Assembly (NCBI GenBank): GCA_001600615.1
Contig: BCKK01000006.1
Coordinates: forward strand, 434,001-498,000
Direction of reading: 5' to 3'
Source: Dioszegia crocea
Lineage: Eukaryota; Basidiomycota; Tremellomycetes; Tremellales; Bulleribasidiaceae
Length of the DNA stretch: 64,000 nt
Numbering within the stretch: the stretch's first letter is position 1; every line of letters starts with the position of its first letter. Below, piece by piece: positions 12,462-24,784 of this stretch. Position numbers and translations under genes: made by a program. A model generated the notes under the pieces. It was not told the origin of the DNA. It did no database searches and was given only the letters and a program-made list of their open reading frames with translations.

Positions 12462-13323
12462 ATGTCCAGCACAGACAAGATGGAGGTCGACGCACCCGCT
12501 CCTGCTGCGCCCAGCGCCATGAAGGCGGCCGCCAAAGCAAGAGCGGCCGCGGCTGCAGCTTCTGGCAAGCCCAAGGACAGATTTCAAGTCGCCAAGGTGA
12601 GCTGATGCCGCTTGTGGACCAGATGGGAATGCGCTCAAAATATCAGTGGAATGCGGTAGCGATCTGGGCTTTCGGTGGGTGTCTTTTCACTTAGGAAATT
12701 GTGATTTCGGTTCCTCTTGCTTTGGTAGCTAATACGGGCAGATATGGCTGTGGACAATTGCGCAATCTGCAAGCATCACGTTACTGAGCTGTGTAAGTTC
12801 TGCTTTGATGAACGGTCACACCTGTGAAAAGAAGAGAGTTGGGCAGGTCGACGACCCACCGAGTGAAAGGCTCATTATGGACACATCGAATCCCTCTCTT
12901 GAAAAGAGTTTGCTGATCAAACAGGCATGGAGTGCATGGTCAACCCTGGCTCGGTCAACACCGGTAAGTGATCGTAAAAGCCATACGTCCCTGGAGGAAT
13001 CACAACTCATACCGTGATAGAGGACTGTGCCATTGCTTGGGGTCTCTGCAATGTGAGTTTGGTCATGCCGTCCCAAGCATGGCTCCCGTCCGAACTACCG
13101 CTGATGCGCAAATAGCACGCTTTCCACTTCCACTGCATCTCTCACTGGCTGAAGAAGCATAATTGTGAGTGAAGTGGATATCATCAATCACTTGGAGAGT
13201 TCAATAGCTGATCAGTAAAGACTGCCCGTTAGATAAGTAAGCCTCGAATCGTTGTCTCCGCATGGTTCAGAAGCTGATCAGTACAGTCGGCAATGGGAAT
13301 TACAGAAGTACGGAAAACTATAG
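12462..13323 (+). CDS. RBX1-like RING-H2 protein, diverged paralogue
   Basis: RING subunit of cullin-RING ubiquitin ligases; this is the more diverged of two copies in the window. Eight exons splice cleanly into 128 residues. An Ala-rich N-terminus (APAAPSAMKAAAKARAAAAA) precedes the cullin-binding strand FQVAKWNAVAIWAF and the RING-H2 NCAICKHHVTELCMEC...EDC...LCNHAFHFHC...YCPLDN, ending ELQKYGKL. All zinc ligands of RBX1 are kept, including the third-site Asp. Seven introns sit at the same codon positions as in the copy at 16110-16941. One intron must use the acceptor taaag to keep CPLDN in frame, which is slightly weak. About two thirds of core residues match the other copy. It is RBX1-like, not RBX2 or APC11, because PLDN-RQWELQKYG is the RBX1 ending. 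Confidence 0.85.
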
Positions 13324-14323
13324 GCCGACCGATCATGTTTTCATACCTCATGCTGTGTGCTGCGCAGAATTAGTGTCATCCGTCAAAACGACCATCAACT
13401 CAATGTATCTCAGATCCTCCCTCGAGATATGCCGTCTTCTCCTCGACCTCTTCCTCAGATCGCAAACCAGACCTCTGCTACCTCATCATCGATCCACGGA
13501 TGCGGCAGTCCGATCAGCCCCGAAAGGTGATCGTCTAGACCATCCTGCAGATCTGTTGAGAGCTTGAGTGCTAAATAGCGCATGGGACGGACCCAGTGTT
13601 TGGCATCGGTGACCTTCACATCAAGCGTCAACTAGTCGAGTTTGGCTAACTATGCATGATCCACTCGGCTGTGCAAAGCTTACCATACTCACTCAACGTT
13701 GACCCAAGATATCTGTTGCTGAGGTACTTCCACTGTCCAACCGCTAGAGTGCACATGCTCTTGGGTCATTCCTGCAGAAGAACCCCAGTCTGGCTACGCT
13801 AAGCGATCTCTTCTCTGCTTGCTAGTCACATTCTACATCTTGCCACATGCTTGACATCGTGCGACTGTAGACTCCGAGTCTTAGATATTCTCCCCAAGCT
13901 CCCCCGTTCCAAAAGAAAGGCGTAGATTCAGCTGAAACGCGAAAACAGGCCATTTTCGCCGTTAGTTTTTCAGCGACCCATGCATCGATTCGCCCACAAA
14001 GAGCTTTAGGAGGATTGCCTGTTTCCCTCTATTTGGTGGGCTGTTACACGGAGCTTGAGATTAGGAAACACCAGGGTCATGAGGCAGAAGCGAGACCATA
14101 TCCCACATGAAACGCCTTGAAACATCTTCACAGCTGGGTGTACGTCAATTCAGGCACGCATCAAAATATGCTACGTCATCCCGGGGGGCGAGATACGCGT
14201 TCGGTTCTAATTCTGACAACACTTTCATCACGTACTCACCTAACCGCAACTTTTCCCTCACCATATATATCCTGCGCAGAGCTCTGCCTGATTTGATTCT
14301 ATCCGCAATCCCCCTCATTCAAC
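13324..14323. other. intergenic region upstream of MIR1
   Basis: One kilobase with no supportable coding region on either strand; short frames only. A TATA-like tatatat at about 14263 precedes the MIR1 ATG by 60 bp and is the only recognisable promoter element. Confidence 0.55.
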
Positions 14324-15753
14324 ATGGCAACAAAACAAGCAAAAGAAGCCGCGCAGGCGTTCAAGGGCAGCCCACTCACCCCGGACTTCAACGCAAAGGA
14401 TTATGGGATCTTCTTCGCAGCAGGGGCGTTGTGTTGTACATTGTGGGTGGCCTCGCTCATATCTGCGCGAAAGACAAGCTGAAAATGAAGGTCCCATGGA
14501 GCTATGACTCGTGCGTGTTTGAATTAGGTCGGGTTATCAGCTCGGCGTATTTCTTGCTAATCTTCCAGCTATTGACGTCGTCAAGACACGTATCCAAATC
14601 GACTCCAACTTGAAGGGCAACTCTCTGCTTACTGCCGGCCGCAAGATTGTGGCGGCCGAGGGGACGAAGGGTCTTCTTACCGGATTCGCGCCTACGGCCG
14701 TTGGGTATCTCTTCCAAGGAGGTGCCAAATTTGCTGGTTATGAAGCAGCTGTAAGTGACGCCGGTCATCTTCCATGGGAATCTTGAGCATAACAGGATAT
14801 CCGCTGACTCTGGGCTCAGAAGAAATACCTTGTTGAAGCATCCGGAAGCCAGGAAGCAGCTATCGCAAACCGGACTGCCATCTATCTCGGAGGTGCCGCT
14901 ATTGCCGAGTGAGCATTTCGGATTGCCCTTCGAGACCAACCGCTGATTGCAAAGGTTCTTCGCAGACATCCTGCTCACCCCTCTCGAGGCTACGCGTATC
15001 CGGCTGGTTTCGGACCCCAAGGTGAGCCCTTCCGCCGTTCTACTACAAACAAGTGCTTACATGTCAGTACGCCACTGGTCTTGTCTCTGGCTTGACCAAA
15101 ATTGCCTCCACGGAAGGTTTCTCGTCGCTCTACGCCGGTTTCATTCCAATCCTCTGCAAACAGGTCCCCTATGCCATTGGTATGTCCCTTACAATGCGCA
15201 ACGTCGCAGTCAGTGCAAGCTGACATTAAGGTCAATTCACGGTGAACGAGCGATGTACCGAATTCATCTACAACCGCATGACACCGGAGCAACGCGAGGC
15301 TTTGTCGCCAATGGGCACCTTCTCAATCACGCTAACGAGTGGTATCGTTGCTGGTTTCGCCGCTGCCATCTTGTCACATGTAGGTGTTGCTGGTCTCGAG
15401 TGGGTTTGGCGTACTGCTGATGCATTAGCCCGCCGACACTCTCCTGTCCCAAATCAACAAGGGACACGGTCCCAAGGGACCTATGGTTGGGCGATTGATC
15501 ACTTTGGGTAAAGAAGCGGGTCTCAGGGGTCTATTCGCCGGTCTTGGACCAAGAATGAGTGAGTTAGAATCCTCACATTGTGGGGACCGGCCGTTGCAGC
15601 TTCAGATGGCCTTTGCTAGCTGTCAGCAGATTGATAGCGGACGCTAACCCTACAGTCATGACTGCTGGTCTGGTCAGCTCCCAATTCATCATGTACGGCT
15701 ACATCAAGCAAGCTCTTGGTGCTCGTCCCGGCATCGAAATTCACAAGGCGTAG
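14324..15753 (+). CDS. MIR1: Mitochondrial phosphate carrier
   Basis: Inner-membrane carrier importing phosphate with protons for ATP synthesis. The start MATKQAKEAAQAFKGSPL is followed by the matrix-facing entry FNAKDYGIFFAAGALCC and the first carrier signature MTPIDVVKTRIQID, which is assembled across a small exon (gtcccatggagctatgactc). The second repeat carries DILLTPLEATRIRLVSD; the third carries PADTLLSQINKG. GFAPTAVGYLFQGGAKFAGY and FIPILCKQVPYAIGQF are phosphate-carrier hallmarks. It ends GARPGIEIHKA. Six to seven introns, of which the first two flank a 20-nt microexon. The gene lies between the two RBX1-type genes, all on the same strand. Confidence 0.94.
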
Positions 15754-16109
15754 AGGTGATGGGATTCCGAGTCGGACTTGACGCTTTGAACATAGACGGG
15801 CAGGAATGCGGAGGGAATAACTTGATATAGATGAGATGGTGCCACATTATATTTCCTATAATTTTCGAATGTATACAAGTGTCGAATCTCGTGCCGCTTT
15901 GTTCAAGGTGACAGGGAGCTCGAATTCGTCACTGGGTGTGCGTCGATGGCGGGCAGCTATCGGCAAACAGATAATTATGAGGTGTATGGTGGTCACGTGC
16001 CAACTTCAACCGATCATGGCGAGAAGCTCTTTGTTGGATTGACTGTCTCCTTATCATCCATCACTCACCTTCTGCCCCACTACCGAGATCACTGTCAAAG
16101 TCTGCAAAC
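15754..16109. other. intergenic region MIR1 / RBX1
   Basis: About 355 bp between the MIR1 stop and the RBX1 ATG. No gene or clear motif is visible; it presumably holds the MIR1 3' end and the RBX1 promoter. Confidence 0.5.
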
Positions 16110-16941
<832 letters not shown>

Positions 16942-17129
16942 CCTTCTCCCTACATCCGAAAACCGATCGGGTCGGTACATACCCGCCGATCAGGGGCAAC
17001 ATTGTATTATACACTTTCCGGTCTCGTCTCGCATGTACTCAATGGATCTCATAATCGCCTCGCCTCGCCTTCCTTCCTTACACATCACGACCAGAGATGA
17101 CGCTTGAGGATTGTAATTCCTTTTACGAT

Positions 17130-18573
17130 CTATCGATCTACCTGTCTACTAGAGATATCCGCCTGATCGCTGCTCTCGCCCATCTTTCTAGATTGTGTCC
17201 ATTCCCCTCGTTCATATCGACCCTCTTTCCTCTCCACCCTCTCGCCCAACTTCCTCACCTCCTCCTGTAACACACTCACGATCTGCCGCCGTATCTCCTC
17301 CTCTGCCCCACCAGCCAGGTGTCCCTGACCTCTCACAGTCCTCTGCCTCGCATCCTCATGTATTCTCGTCCCCTCATCCAGTGATAGGCCGTCCCCGCCG
17401 TCTGGATGCCATTCTCCTCCGATCCCCAGAGACCCCTTCTCCGCGGCGGCCAGATCTCTCCATCGATCAACAAGCGGCTGAATCTTTGCGGTTATAGGCT
17501 CGCCAATGGTCATGGACAAACGGCCACCCGGTCGCGGTATGAATCGTGGGAATCCTCGATACTCGTTCATGACTTGATCGAAGCCTGAGCGAATGTCAGC
17601 TGGGCTGTACCGAGCTCTCACAACTGGACACATCAAAACGTAGGACCTTACCTGATATCCACATGGGAATGATCTCCGGCATGATTTTCGAATCCATGAT
17701 TATCCGCCCCACACCCCATTTGAAGCGAAAGAGACCGCCCTCCGGGTTCATCTTGGGTTGATTCACCTTGCCTTCCGGAAAGATGTGGATCTGGTGCATG
17801 AGCTTGATCATGCCTTGGCCGAAAATACTTGACGTACCCATTCTCCTTGCTGCAACAGCTTGACAGCCTGGTCAATGGCAGGCTGAAAGACTCCTTTGCC
17901 TCTGAAGGTCTCGATAACTTGTCCAGCAGTGAAGAATCTTGAGTGAAGGGGTTTGGTGAACATGATATCCGACGCTGTATTTCTCAGCTACGGGTCCAGA
18001 TTGCGCCGAGACGGCTGCTGGAGGAGGTGAGGACTTACCTCCCAAAGTCCACCTATTGTTCCTCGATGTATGAGTCGGCGATGCAAATGGAAAGTAATTA
18101 GTCGTTGGCAGGATAGACCATATCTGCCTTTCGTCAGTTCTGGTTACCAGCGATTCAGTCCGATGTCCAGAAAGCTGACGCACCATGGGATCATCAATCA
18201 CCGAATTATGGTTGCAGACTGTAAGCTATCAGCCTTGCTCTTATCTCAGTATGGTTCCCGACCATTTTGGCTTCAAGTCTGATCAGCGGCATATCGGCGA
18301 TGATATGCCATGGCTTCAAATGTCAGACTCACTCGTTACTATCCCCCTCCGCACCGGCTGCACCTTGCTGATTCCGTCCGCTACAGCAACATCTCCCGAG
18401 CTTCGAGAAGCGCCTGCCTCGGATCCTCGAGACGCACCTACTTCAGGCTCCTTCAAGGCCTTCAACAAAATATCCCTACCCTCGACATCGAAAGATCGAA
18501 GGCCAAAAGTCCGGAAAGCTTTGAACAGGTAGGTAATTGGCGAGATGGTCAGAGCTGTCGCTAGCTTGCTCAT
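17130..18573 (-). CDS. TAZ1: Tafazzin, cardiolipin remodelling acyltransferase
   Basis: Transacylase that remodels cardiolipin on mitochondrial membranes facing the intermembrane space. The start is the ATG at 18573 (MSKLATALTISPITYLFKAF). The frame continues upstream to a GTG, but that is not needed. The acyltransferase motif NHNSVIDDP matches tafazzin HX4D. Further on are IHIFPEGKVNQPKMNPEGG, FRFKWGVGRIIMDSKIMPEI, the membrane-facing segment IIPMWISG, and RPGGRLSMTIGEPI. The C-terminal region is longer and more charged (Glu/Arg) than in yeast Taz1, ending SSRQVDR. Several introns lie in the N-terminal half. Confidence 0.9.
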
Positions 18574-19094
18574 GATTTGCGAAACGGTCGACACACAGGC
18601 AGCCTACCATAGACGTCACGACACGACTGCGGAGGTCTTACGATGCTTCGAATGCGGGATTCAGGAGATACAGTGTGGACATGAGACTAGTCGTCATAAT
18701 GGTCTGCACTTCTTGCCTGCCAAAAGTGATGCCGTAAGGGGAACGTTTCATCTTCGGCCAAGCTGGAGAGTTCTGACTTCTGTGTTCATGTCCTGGGGCT
18801 GCGACCGGCCCAGGTAACGATTCTAACGAAATCATTCGCTGAGAGCTGATCTTTCAAGACGTGGCAAGAGTAAGGGATTCTCCAGACCGAGTAAAACCCA
18901 AAGGGGCCTGACAGCGGGCTTTGGACGCCTGGCACGCCAGCTGCCGGTTCCATCCCAGACATGAAGTCATGACGACGGCCGCAGACTTCTTACAGCCCAG
19001 ACTGGCCAACGCTCCCTAGAGATAAGTCCGCTCACATGTTGCTGCTGCCAAGACGAGCCTGAAGCCTGCATACGATGCATCAGAAGCTGCAGAG
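18574..19094. other. intergenic region tafazzin / SDR gene
   Basis: About 520 bp. A 65-codon minus-strand frame (18638-18835) begins with a non-recognisable peptide, has no family hallmark and is rejected as a gene. It is most likely the tafazzin promoter plus the 3' end of the SDR gene. Confidence 0.45.
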
Positions 19095-20498
19095 TTACTG
19101 GAATAGGCTGTATGTGTTGCTCTCCGCTGGCATCTCGATTCCATCGTTGATACCGGCAGCCTATTATGATCAGCTCGAGGGTCTTGACTTAGTGGACTGC
19201 ACTCACCATCAAGCGCCCGCCGTCGACAGTGAAGACAGCTCCGTGCATGTATCCACCTGCCTTGGAGCTGAGGAGAAGCACGGGTCCGATGATCTCTTGC
19301 GGCTCCCCTCCACGTTCTGCTTTATCAGCTACGTACCCAAGGGCTGATCTGAAGTCAAGTGAAGAACATACTAAGCGGGGCTCGGAGAGATGCCCTGTGG
19401 GACATGTCGTTCATGCTCGCACCGCTCACAGCACCTGTCATTTCGGTGGGGAAGATACCAGGGCAGATGGTGTTGACGCGGATTTTGAATCTGCACTGAT
19501 CAGCCTGGATGACACCATGATCCAGAAAGGGATCTCACGGGGACAAGCGACCGGCCATGAGTGTACCGAGATGGATAGTGGCAGCCTACATTTGTCAGTG
19601 TCTCGCTTCGCATCTTACTCAGGCACTTGGCGCACCTTAGAGACACCATACATGACCGAGCCAGTCGCTCGCTGGTTGGCCAGCCCAGCGATAGATGCGA
19701 TGATGATCACGCTGGGATTGTCGGCTTTGCGCAAAAGCGGAAGAAGGGCAGAGGTGAGGAAAAAGACGCCTGTGTTGTCAGCCACGCAAATATGAGACAC
19801 AGTCATTATACCGCTCGTATAAGCTCAAGACTGACCGTTGACGTTAATAGAGTTGAGCTGGTCGAAATCGACACTGGTAACAAGTCAGCAATTGCCATCG
19901 CAAGCAGGAATGCGTGCTTACTCCTCAACTGCTTTGAGCTGCTCCTCCAAGGCATCCTCTGAAGATGTTAGCCAGTCTTCCTATGGGATTCAGGAAGTAT
20001 ACTCACGATCCTCCGGGTGAGCCTCTTTCCTGTACCCTACACCGACGCCGGCGCAATTGACGAGAACGTCAAGCTTGCCTTCGCTGGCAATGACCGCATC
20101 GGCAATCTTGGTGCAGCCCTCCTTAGTGGCTACATCGCCCTGCAGACTGGAGTGATCATCAGCCTTATCAATCCCTTCCTGCAAGGGAGTGAACATACGT
20201 GACGATACTGCCAGATCCGCCAAGCTTCTTGAGCTCCTCCGCTGTGCTTTCCAACACTTCCTTCCTTCGGCCTGTGATGTACACCTTGGCGCCGTTCTCA
20301 AGAAAGCCTGCAGCGATAGCTGGCTGGATCAGCTCTCTTAACTACCGGAGCTCAGGTTCAACATACATTTACCGAGCCCTGTACCCCCACCGGTAACCAC
20401 GACCACCTGCTCAATCAGTCATGCGATCCGAGTGCTGGAAAGACTCGCGCGCGACCCACCTTGCCTGCCACGCTGAAGATTTCGTCGATCTTGAACAT
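19095..20498 (-). CDS. Short-chain dehydrogenase/reductase (SDR), fungal type
   Basis: NAD(P)-dependent oxidoreductase of unknown substrate. From ATG 20498, MFKIDEIFSVAGK leads over an intron into the Rossmann motif VVVVTGGGTGLGK. Next comes the helix-to-strand turn GFLENGAKVYITGRRKEVLE, which suggests NADP preference. LQGDV and VNCAGVG (the NNAG position) follow, then the catalytic Ser strand SVIIIASIAGLANQ and the Y-x-x-x-K motif VMYGVSK. The last intron removes an early stop. After it the frame reads DGGRLMAAGINDG and ends in NTYSLFQ, the ending usual for this fungal subfamily. Eight or so short introns. Without the last intron the protein would stop at 19189; the spliced ending fits the family better. 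Confidence 0.85.
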
Positions 20499-20787
20499 CT
20501 TGTGTACTATGTAGCTTGCTTCTATCAAAGACCTGATGATAGATGACTGAGATGCGGATCGCGATGTGGCACAAGCACAGCTAAGGAGAAGCTGCTGCTG
20601 GGAGGTCCGGGTCGGCCCGGCTATTGGCGGCCCGAGCTCGGCACCGTCGGATTGGGCCGTGGTGGAGGCACTCCACGCTTCTGCGCTGCTCCAGAAGGAG
20701 TCCAAAGCTGCCTCAGCCTCATGGCTATATGCTGCCGGTCGATACATACAACACTAAACGTCACTCCCACGCCCGAAAATCTGTCTA

Positions 20788-23347
20788 TCAATATGGGAAT
20801 GACCGCTCTTCGTCTGCCCATATGAAAGCTCTGTCACCCATTATCTTCGCAGGCGAGTTTCTCGCCTGATCCCGGAGTTGCTCCAGCTCCTCTTTCAGCT
20901 GCACCTCATTAGCACGGTCAGATGCTAAAAATGACAGGACTCACCTCTCGATTCTCCTTCTCGGCCTTTTCAGCTCGTTTCTTCGCCTCGTCGGCTATGC
21001 CGAGGTAGTGGGACACGTCGGGTTGGTTATGGAACATCCGGCCTGAATGGGGAGAGGGTGGACGACTCTCTCCACGCAGCGCTACTGTAGTCTCCAAGCG
21101 ACTGTACCATCAGACAGATGCCCTCTGAGGAATAGCTTCCGCAAGACCTACCGGATATGCAATTTGAGCTCCTTCTTTTCCTTCTCACACGCTCGGAGCA
21201 TCTGTTCCAATTGCCAGAAGCGGCCCTTGAGAGCTTCCAGCTGATCCTCTGCTTGTTTCACGCGTTGGACGTCATCATCCCTGGGCGTCAGCAACGAGCG
21301 TGAAGTATTCTGGGCAGACTTACCATAAACGCTGCATCTCGATGAATTGCTTCATCCGTAACTCGTAATCTTCGATATGCCGTATCTTCGGCTCAATCTC
21401 CGTCAACTGGTTCTGGAGTTTGAATCGTCTGCCCAGTCAGCATCCGCGTCTTTGACCTTGAGACTTACTCATTCTTCACAACCGCCAGTTCCTCCTTCTG
21501 CCGCTTGACAACCTGCTCCATATCCGCCAAGTCCCCCTTGAGCTTATCCAACTCTCCTGATACTGTCTTCCGCTCCTCCCGCAATTGCGTATTCTTATCT
21601 CGGAGCTGAGCCTGCCATTTGACGTGTTTCTGCTGCGCAGCGGAAGCTTCGGTACGATGGGCGGAGAGCTCCGCAGTAAGGGATTTGATGACCTTGTCTT
21701 GCTCCTTCAAGCGGTTGACCTGGACAGTCAGCACAGCTCCACACGAGGTGAACATTATGCTAGACTCACAAAGCTGTTCATTTCCGACTCCTCGGTGTTG
21801 AACTTCAAGGTATAGCCGTGTAGTCGGCCAATATCTGGGACATCAGCACATGGCTGATACGGCTGTAGAATGATGCTCACGATACAGGAACTGCTTCCTC
21901 ACTCGATCTGTCAACTTGGACTCCAATCTCAGACTCTCATTCTCCCTTCGCAGCCGCTGGACATCCGTTTCCTCATCTTTCCAATGTGCCAACCCGCCCG
22001 GTGTCGCGGTCCCGCTTTGAGTCCCGCTAGGAATCACCATATCGGAAATCTCCTCGGCCGACGGACCAGATTGACGACCGTCCATAAACCCAAACATCCC
22101 GCCTGCAGTCTTTTCCATATGAGCAATCATCTGCGCGTGCGCCAACCATTCCGATGGGTCATTCTTCTCCCATCGCTTGTCATCTTGTAACTCCGCCGCG
22201 GAGGTGAAGTACACAAGAGACGGATGCAGCGAGAAGTTCTTCAGCAAAGGTGCTGTTCGCTGAGCGAGGAGTTCGGATGGGTAGACCGCTTCCCAATCCA
22301 CGGCGTAGATGGAGGATATCGATTTGTTGCGTAAATACGGGATGGGATCTCGGACAAAAGCGAGCACATTGGATGGCCAAGCGCCATACATCGCCACAAG
22401 CCACAGTGTGACACATCGATTCGGAGATGTCACGACTGTTGTTTCGATAGCTTGTTCGACCGCGGATTTAGCAACCAACCACTCGCTGTCGGGTGATGGC
22501 AGAGGGGTATGGGTGACTGCATCGTGTTGGGCATCTCCAGCATCGACGAATTTCCGATCTCTCCATGAGATTGCTCTCCCAGTGATGATCATGAGGAATG
22601 GGACTTGGGGATTGAGGTGAAGCGGGGCGTAAGGGATGATGGCGAGGAGTAGCCGAAGGCATTTGGGGAAGAGGTGGTTGCCGGTGTCGTACATTAAGGA
22701 TTGAAGGATGAGCCTCAGGATTGCGTGGTGGACTATACGATACATGAGGGTCGTGTTGGCTGGTGTGCCGGGCTCGTAGTGCTGCTCGACACAGATAGCT
22801 AGAAGGACGGAGGTGATTGCGATCCGGTGCTGGGGTTTCGAGAACTCCTCAGCGAAAATATCGAGTAATGGCTGAATGTCAGGTTTGACTCTTTATCAAC
22901 GAGCATTCATCTCACCTCTAAGTCAATGATGCCCCATCGGACAACCGCAGCGTTGGCCCTTCTCCCCTTTGAGTAATCGACCAGCGCTCGGTCCACCCAT
23001 CTCTTCCGCTCGAACGTCCCGTCTCGCAATGCCTCCGCTATCCACTCAGGCATCACAGCTTCGCCTCCCTCTATCCATTCGTCCTCCACAGCCCACGTCC
23101 ACGCAGCATTCTCCCAGTGCTTCTCGGCAGGGATGAGCGCCGCAGCTTGGAGGACGGTATGTCGCCCTTCAACACTTCCGGCGATGTCGAGATCTTTCAG
23201 AGCTTGAGACAGCTGTGTTATATTCGCAGACTCCGACAGGTCCGGCGGAGATATGCTGGAGACATCATGAGGCAAATCTCGGAGCTGTGTGACGACTGCT
23301 GTATGAGCTCACGGATCAGTAGCCCTCTTACATTCTGACACCGACAT
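20788..23347 (-). CDS. TSC1: Hamartin (TSC1), TSC complex scaffold
   Basis: Scaffold of the TSC1-TSC2 Rheb-GAP complex that restrains TORC1. The start MSVSES crosses a 34-nt intron into VVTQLRDLPHDVSSISPPDL. The N-terminal two thirds form the helical hamartin domain: LLAICVEQHYEPG, KCLRLLLAIIPYAPLHL, ITGRAISWRD, the signature LWLVAMYGAWPSNVLAFVRD, and SLHPSLVYFTSAAELQDDKR followed by W. The C-terminal part is coiled coil (VQRLRRENESLRLESKLTDR; KEQDKVIKSLTAELSAHRTE; ELDKLKGDLADMEQVVKRQK), as in TSC1. It ends in ADEERSFPY. About 780-800 residues, shorter than human hamartin but close to fungal ones. A general coiled-coil tether was considered, but the YGxxPxNxLxFxR signature argues for hamartin. 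Confidence 0.8.
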
Positions 23348-23566
23348 GGTGATGGCTCAGTCGTCGGCAGCACCGCGAACTGACCCTCTCTCGACGATTA
23401 CGCCAGTAGACGGAGATGAAACTCCTTCGAGCTGATATCCTGTATGACGAGCAATGAGTCTGATGGCGCGTGAGGCAGTATAGAGTGCATTGTCCGTTCT
23501 CAATCCGTATCAGCAGCTGAGAGTCTTGGTGCCCTCGCCAGGGGTGGGGCCCCGCACAAATAGCTA

Positions 23567-23615
23567 CTTCCGAAATACGGCGTTACAGGGTGGGCATAAC
23601 GCCGCAAAATCCCGG
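23567..23615. repeat. dispersed intergenic element, copy A
   Basis: Two exact blocks are shared with 57490-57539: CTTCCGAAAT, then 18 nt (19 nt in the other copy), then a 21-nt block at 23595-23615 beginning CATAACGCCGC and ending AAAATCCCGG. The sequence diverges on either side. It is followed 9 nt later by a perfect 8-bp-arm stem-loop. It may be a transposon remnant or a shared regulatory module. Confidence 0.6.
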
Positions 23616-23624
23616 ATCTCTCGT

Positions 23625-23644
23625 GTGTTAAACCTATTTAACAC
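23625..23644. repeat. perfect stem-loop, 8-bp arms
   Basis: GTGTTAAA and TTTAACAC are separated by CCTA. It lies directly after element copy A. The AT-rich stem and the lack of a T-tract argue against a Pol III terminator. Confidence 0.45.
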
Positions 23645-24784
23645 GCTGACAATAAAACACAGCGGTGAGAAACGTTTATAACACACCCATCCCACCATAT
23701 CGACCAAATATGGTGTACTCAATGTATGCCTGGACCCTCGAGACAAGAGCAGAACTATGTTAGAGCATAATACCGTTTCCTACATCTTCCGACAAGCCGA
23801 AGAAACCCGATACAGCACAAGCAGGACAAGGAATTCCCTGTAGGAAGCTATCGAAGTCTCGATCATTGGTCCGTAGTCCATTGCTAGCCTCCCGAACGTT
23901 CCTGCTTTTCGCGCTAGATGTCACTCATACCTCATCCACAACATGGGCCCTAACTATCCGTTATCGCCTTATCTTATCATGCTCTGCAGTACATAGATAC
24001 CGGCGGCAAAATGGTAGCGATCGAAGCTAGTAGGTTCCTGTGATCGCCTAGCTCGCTCTGTGCCAAGACCGCTTACGACGATTTTAGACCAGTCCACCAT
24101 CCTCGCTCATGAGCGATTAAATCGTTCGTCTATCGAACTATTTCTGTACCATAGCATTCCCGCAGCATATCGAAAGCATGGCGTCACTTCAGGAAACGAC
24201 TAAGACGGGTTGGCGCGTGTTCGCCATCGCCAAGTCGACAAGGGCAGTCACTCGAAAAGAGGTACGCTAGGTATAGCTATTCAGGCTGCAAGCGAAGCGA
24301 GGTGGTCCACTGCGATGGCCTCCACTCGACAGGTCTTCCTATCAGTCAACATCCCGGCCGTATGTATCGTTCCGGATGCTTGGCAAGACACCAACCCGAA
24401 ACCGAATCCGCACTAACAAGTTGCGATCCCAACCGAGGCACTGACGATGTTTCAGCACAACGTCCATCACCGTTGTAAAGCGATGCAAGTGGTATCTTAT
24501 CTCTGGGCGTTTGAGCGCTGACCAGCTCTTACCATGTAGCGTCTTGGCACTGTCACTGCGGGGACGTGCAGGTCGTGCTAATCGTACGGCTTGTTGAGGT
24601 ATAAGTAGAGCGGAGGTGATGAGGGGAATACCCCAGCTCACACCACTGCGTGGAAAACTGCTCGCATCTCGACTCAAAGCTTCGACTTCAGCCTAGACGT
24701 CTCATCAGCATCACTCGACCGGCTCGAGCCTAGACCAAACCTTTGTTCTCAACTTTCCCATTCTAGTTCGACTCCATCTACAGC

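Larger units (their letters stand above)
23348..24784. other. long intergenic region between divergent TSC1 and PQ-loop genes
   Basis: About 1.4 kb, the longest gene-free stretch here. No supportable coding region; the small frames in it lack family features. It holds the two-part element at 23567-23615 (also found near 57.5 kb) and a stem-loop at 23625-23644. It probably contains both promoters. Confidence 0.55.

Noticed and set aside
12462..13323. Diverged RING gene as APC11 or RBX2
   Set aside because: The PLDNRQWELQKYG ending and the zinc-ligand pattern with Asp as last ligand are those of RBX1.
18574..18594. Upstream start for tafazzin
   Set aside because: The codon at 18594 is GTG; the ATG at 18573 gives a normal N-terminus.
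19189..19200. SDR gene ending at an in-frame stop after DGGRLM
   Set aside because: A canonical intron starts there and splicing restores the family ending MAAGINDG.
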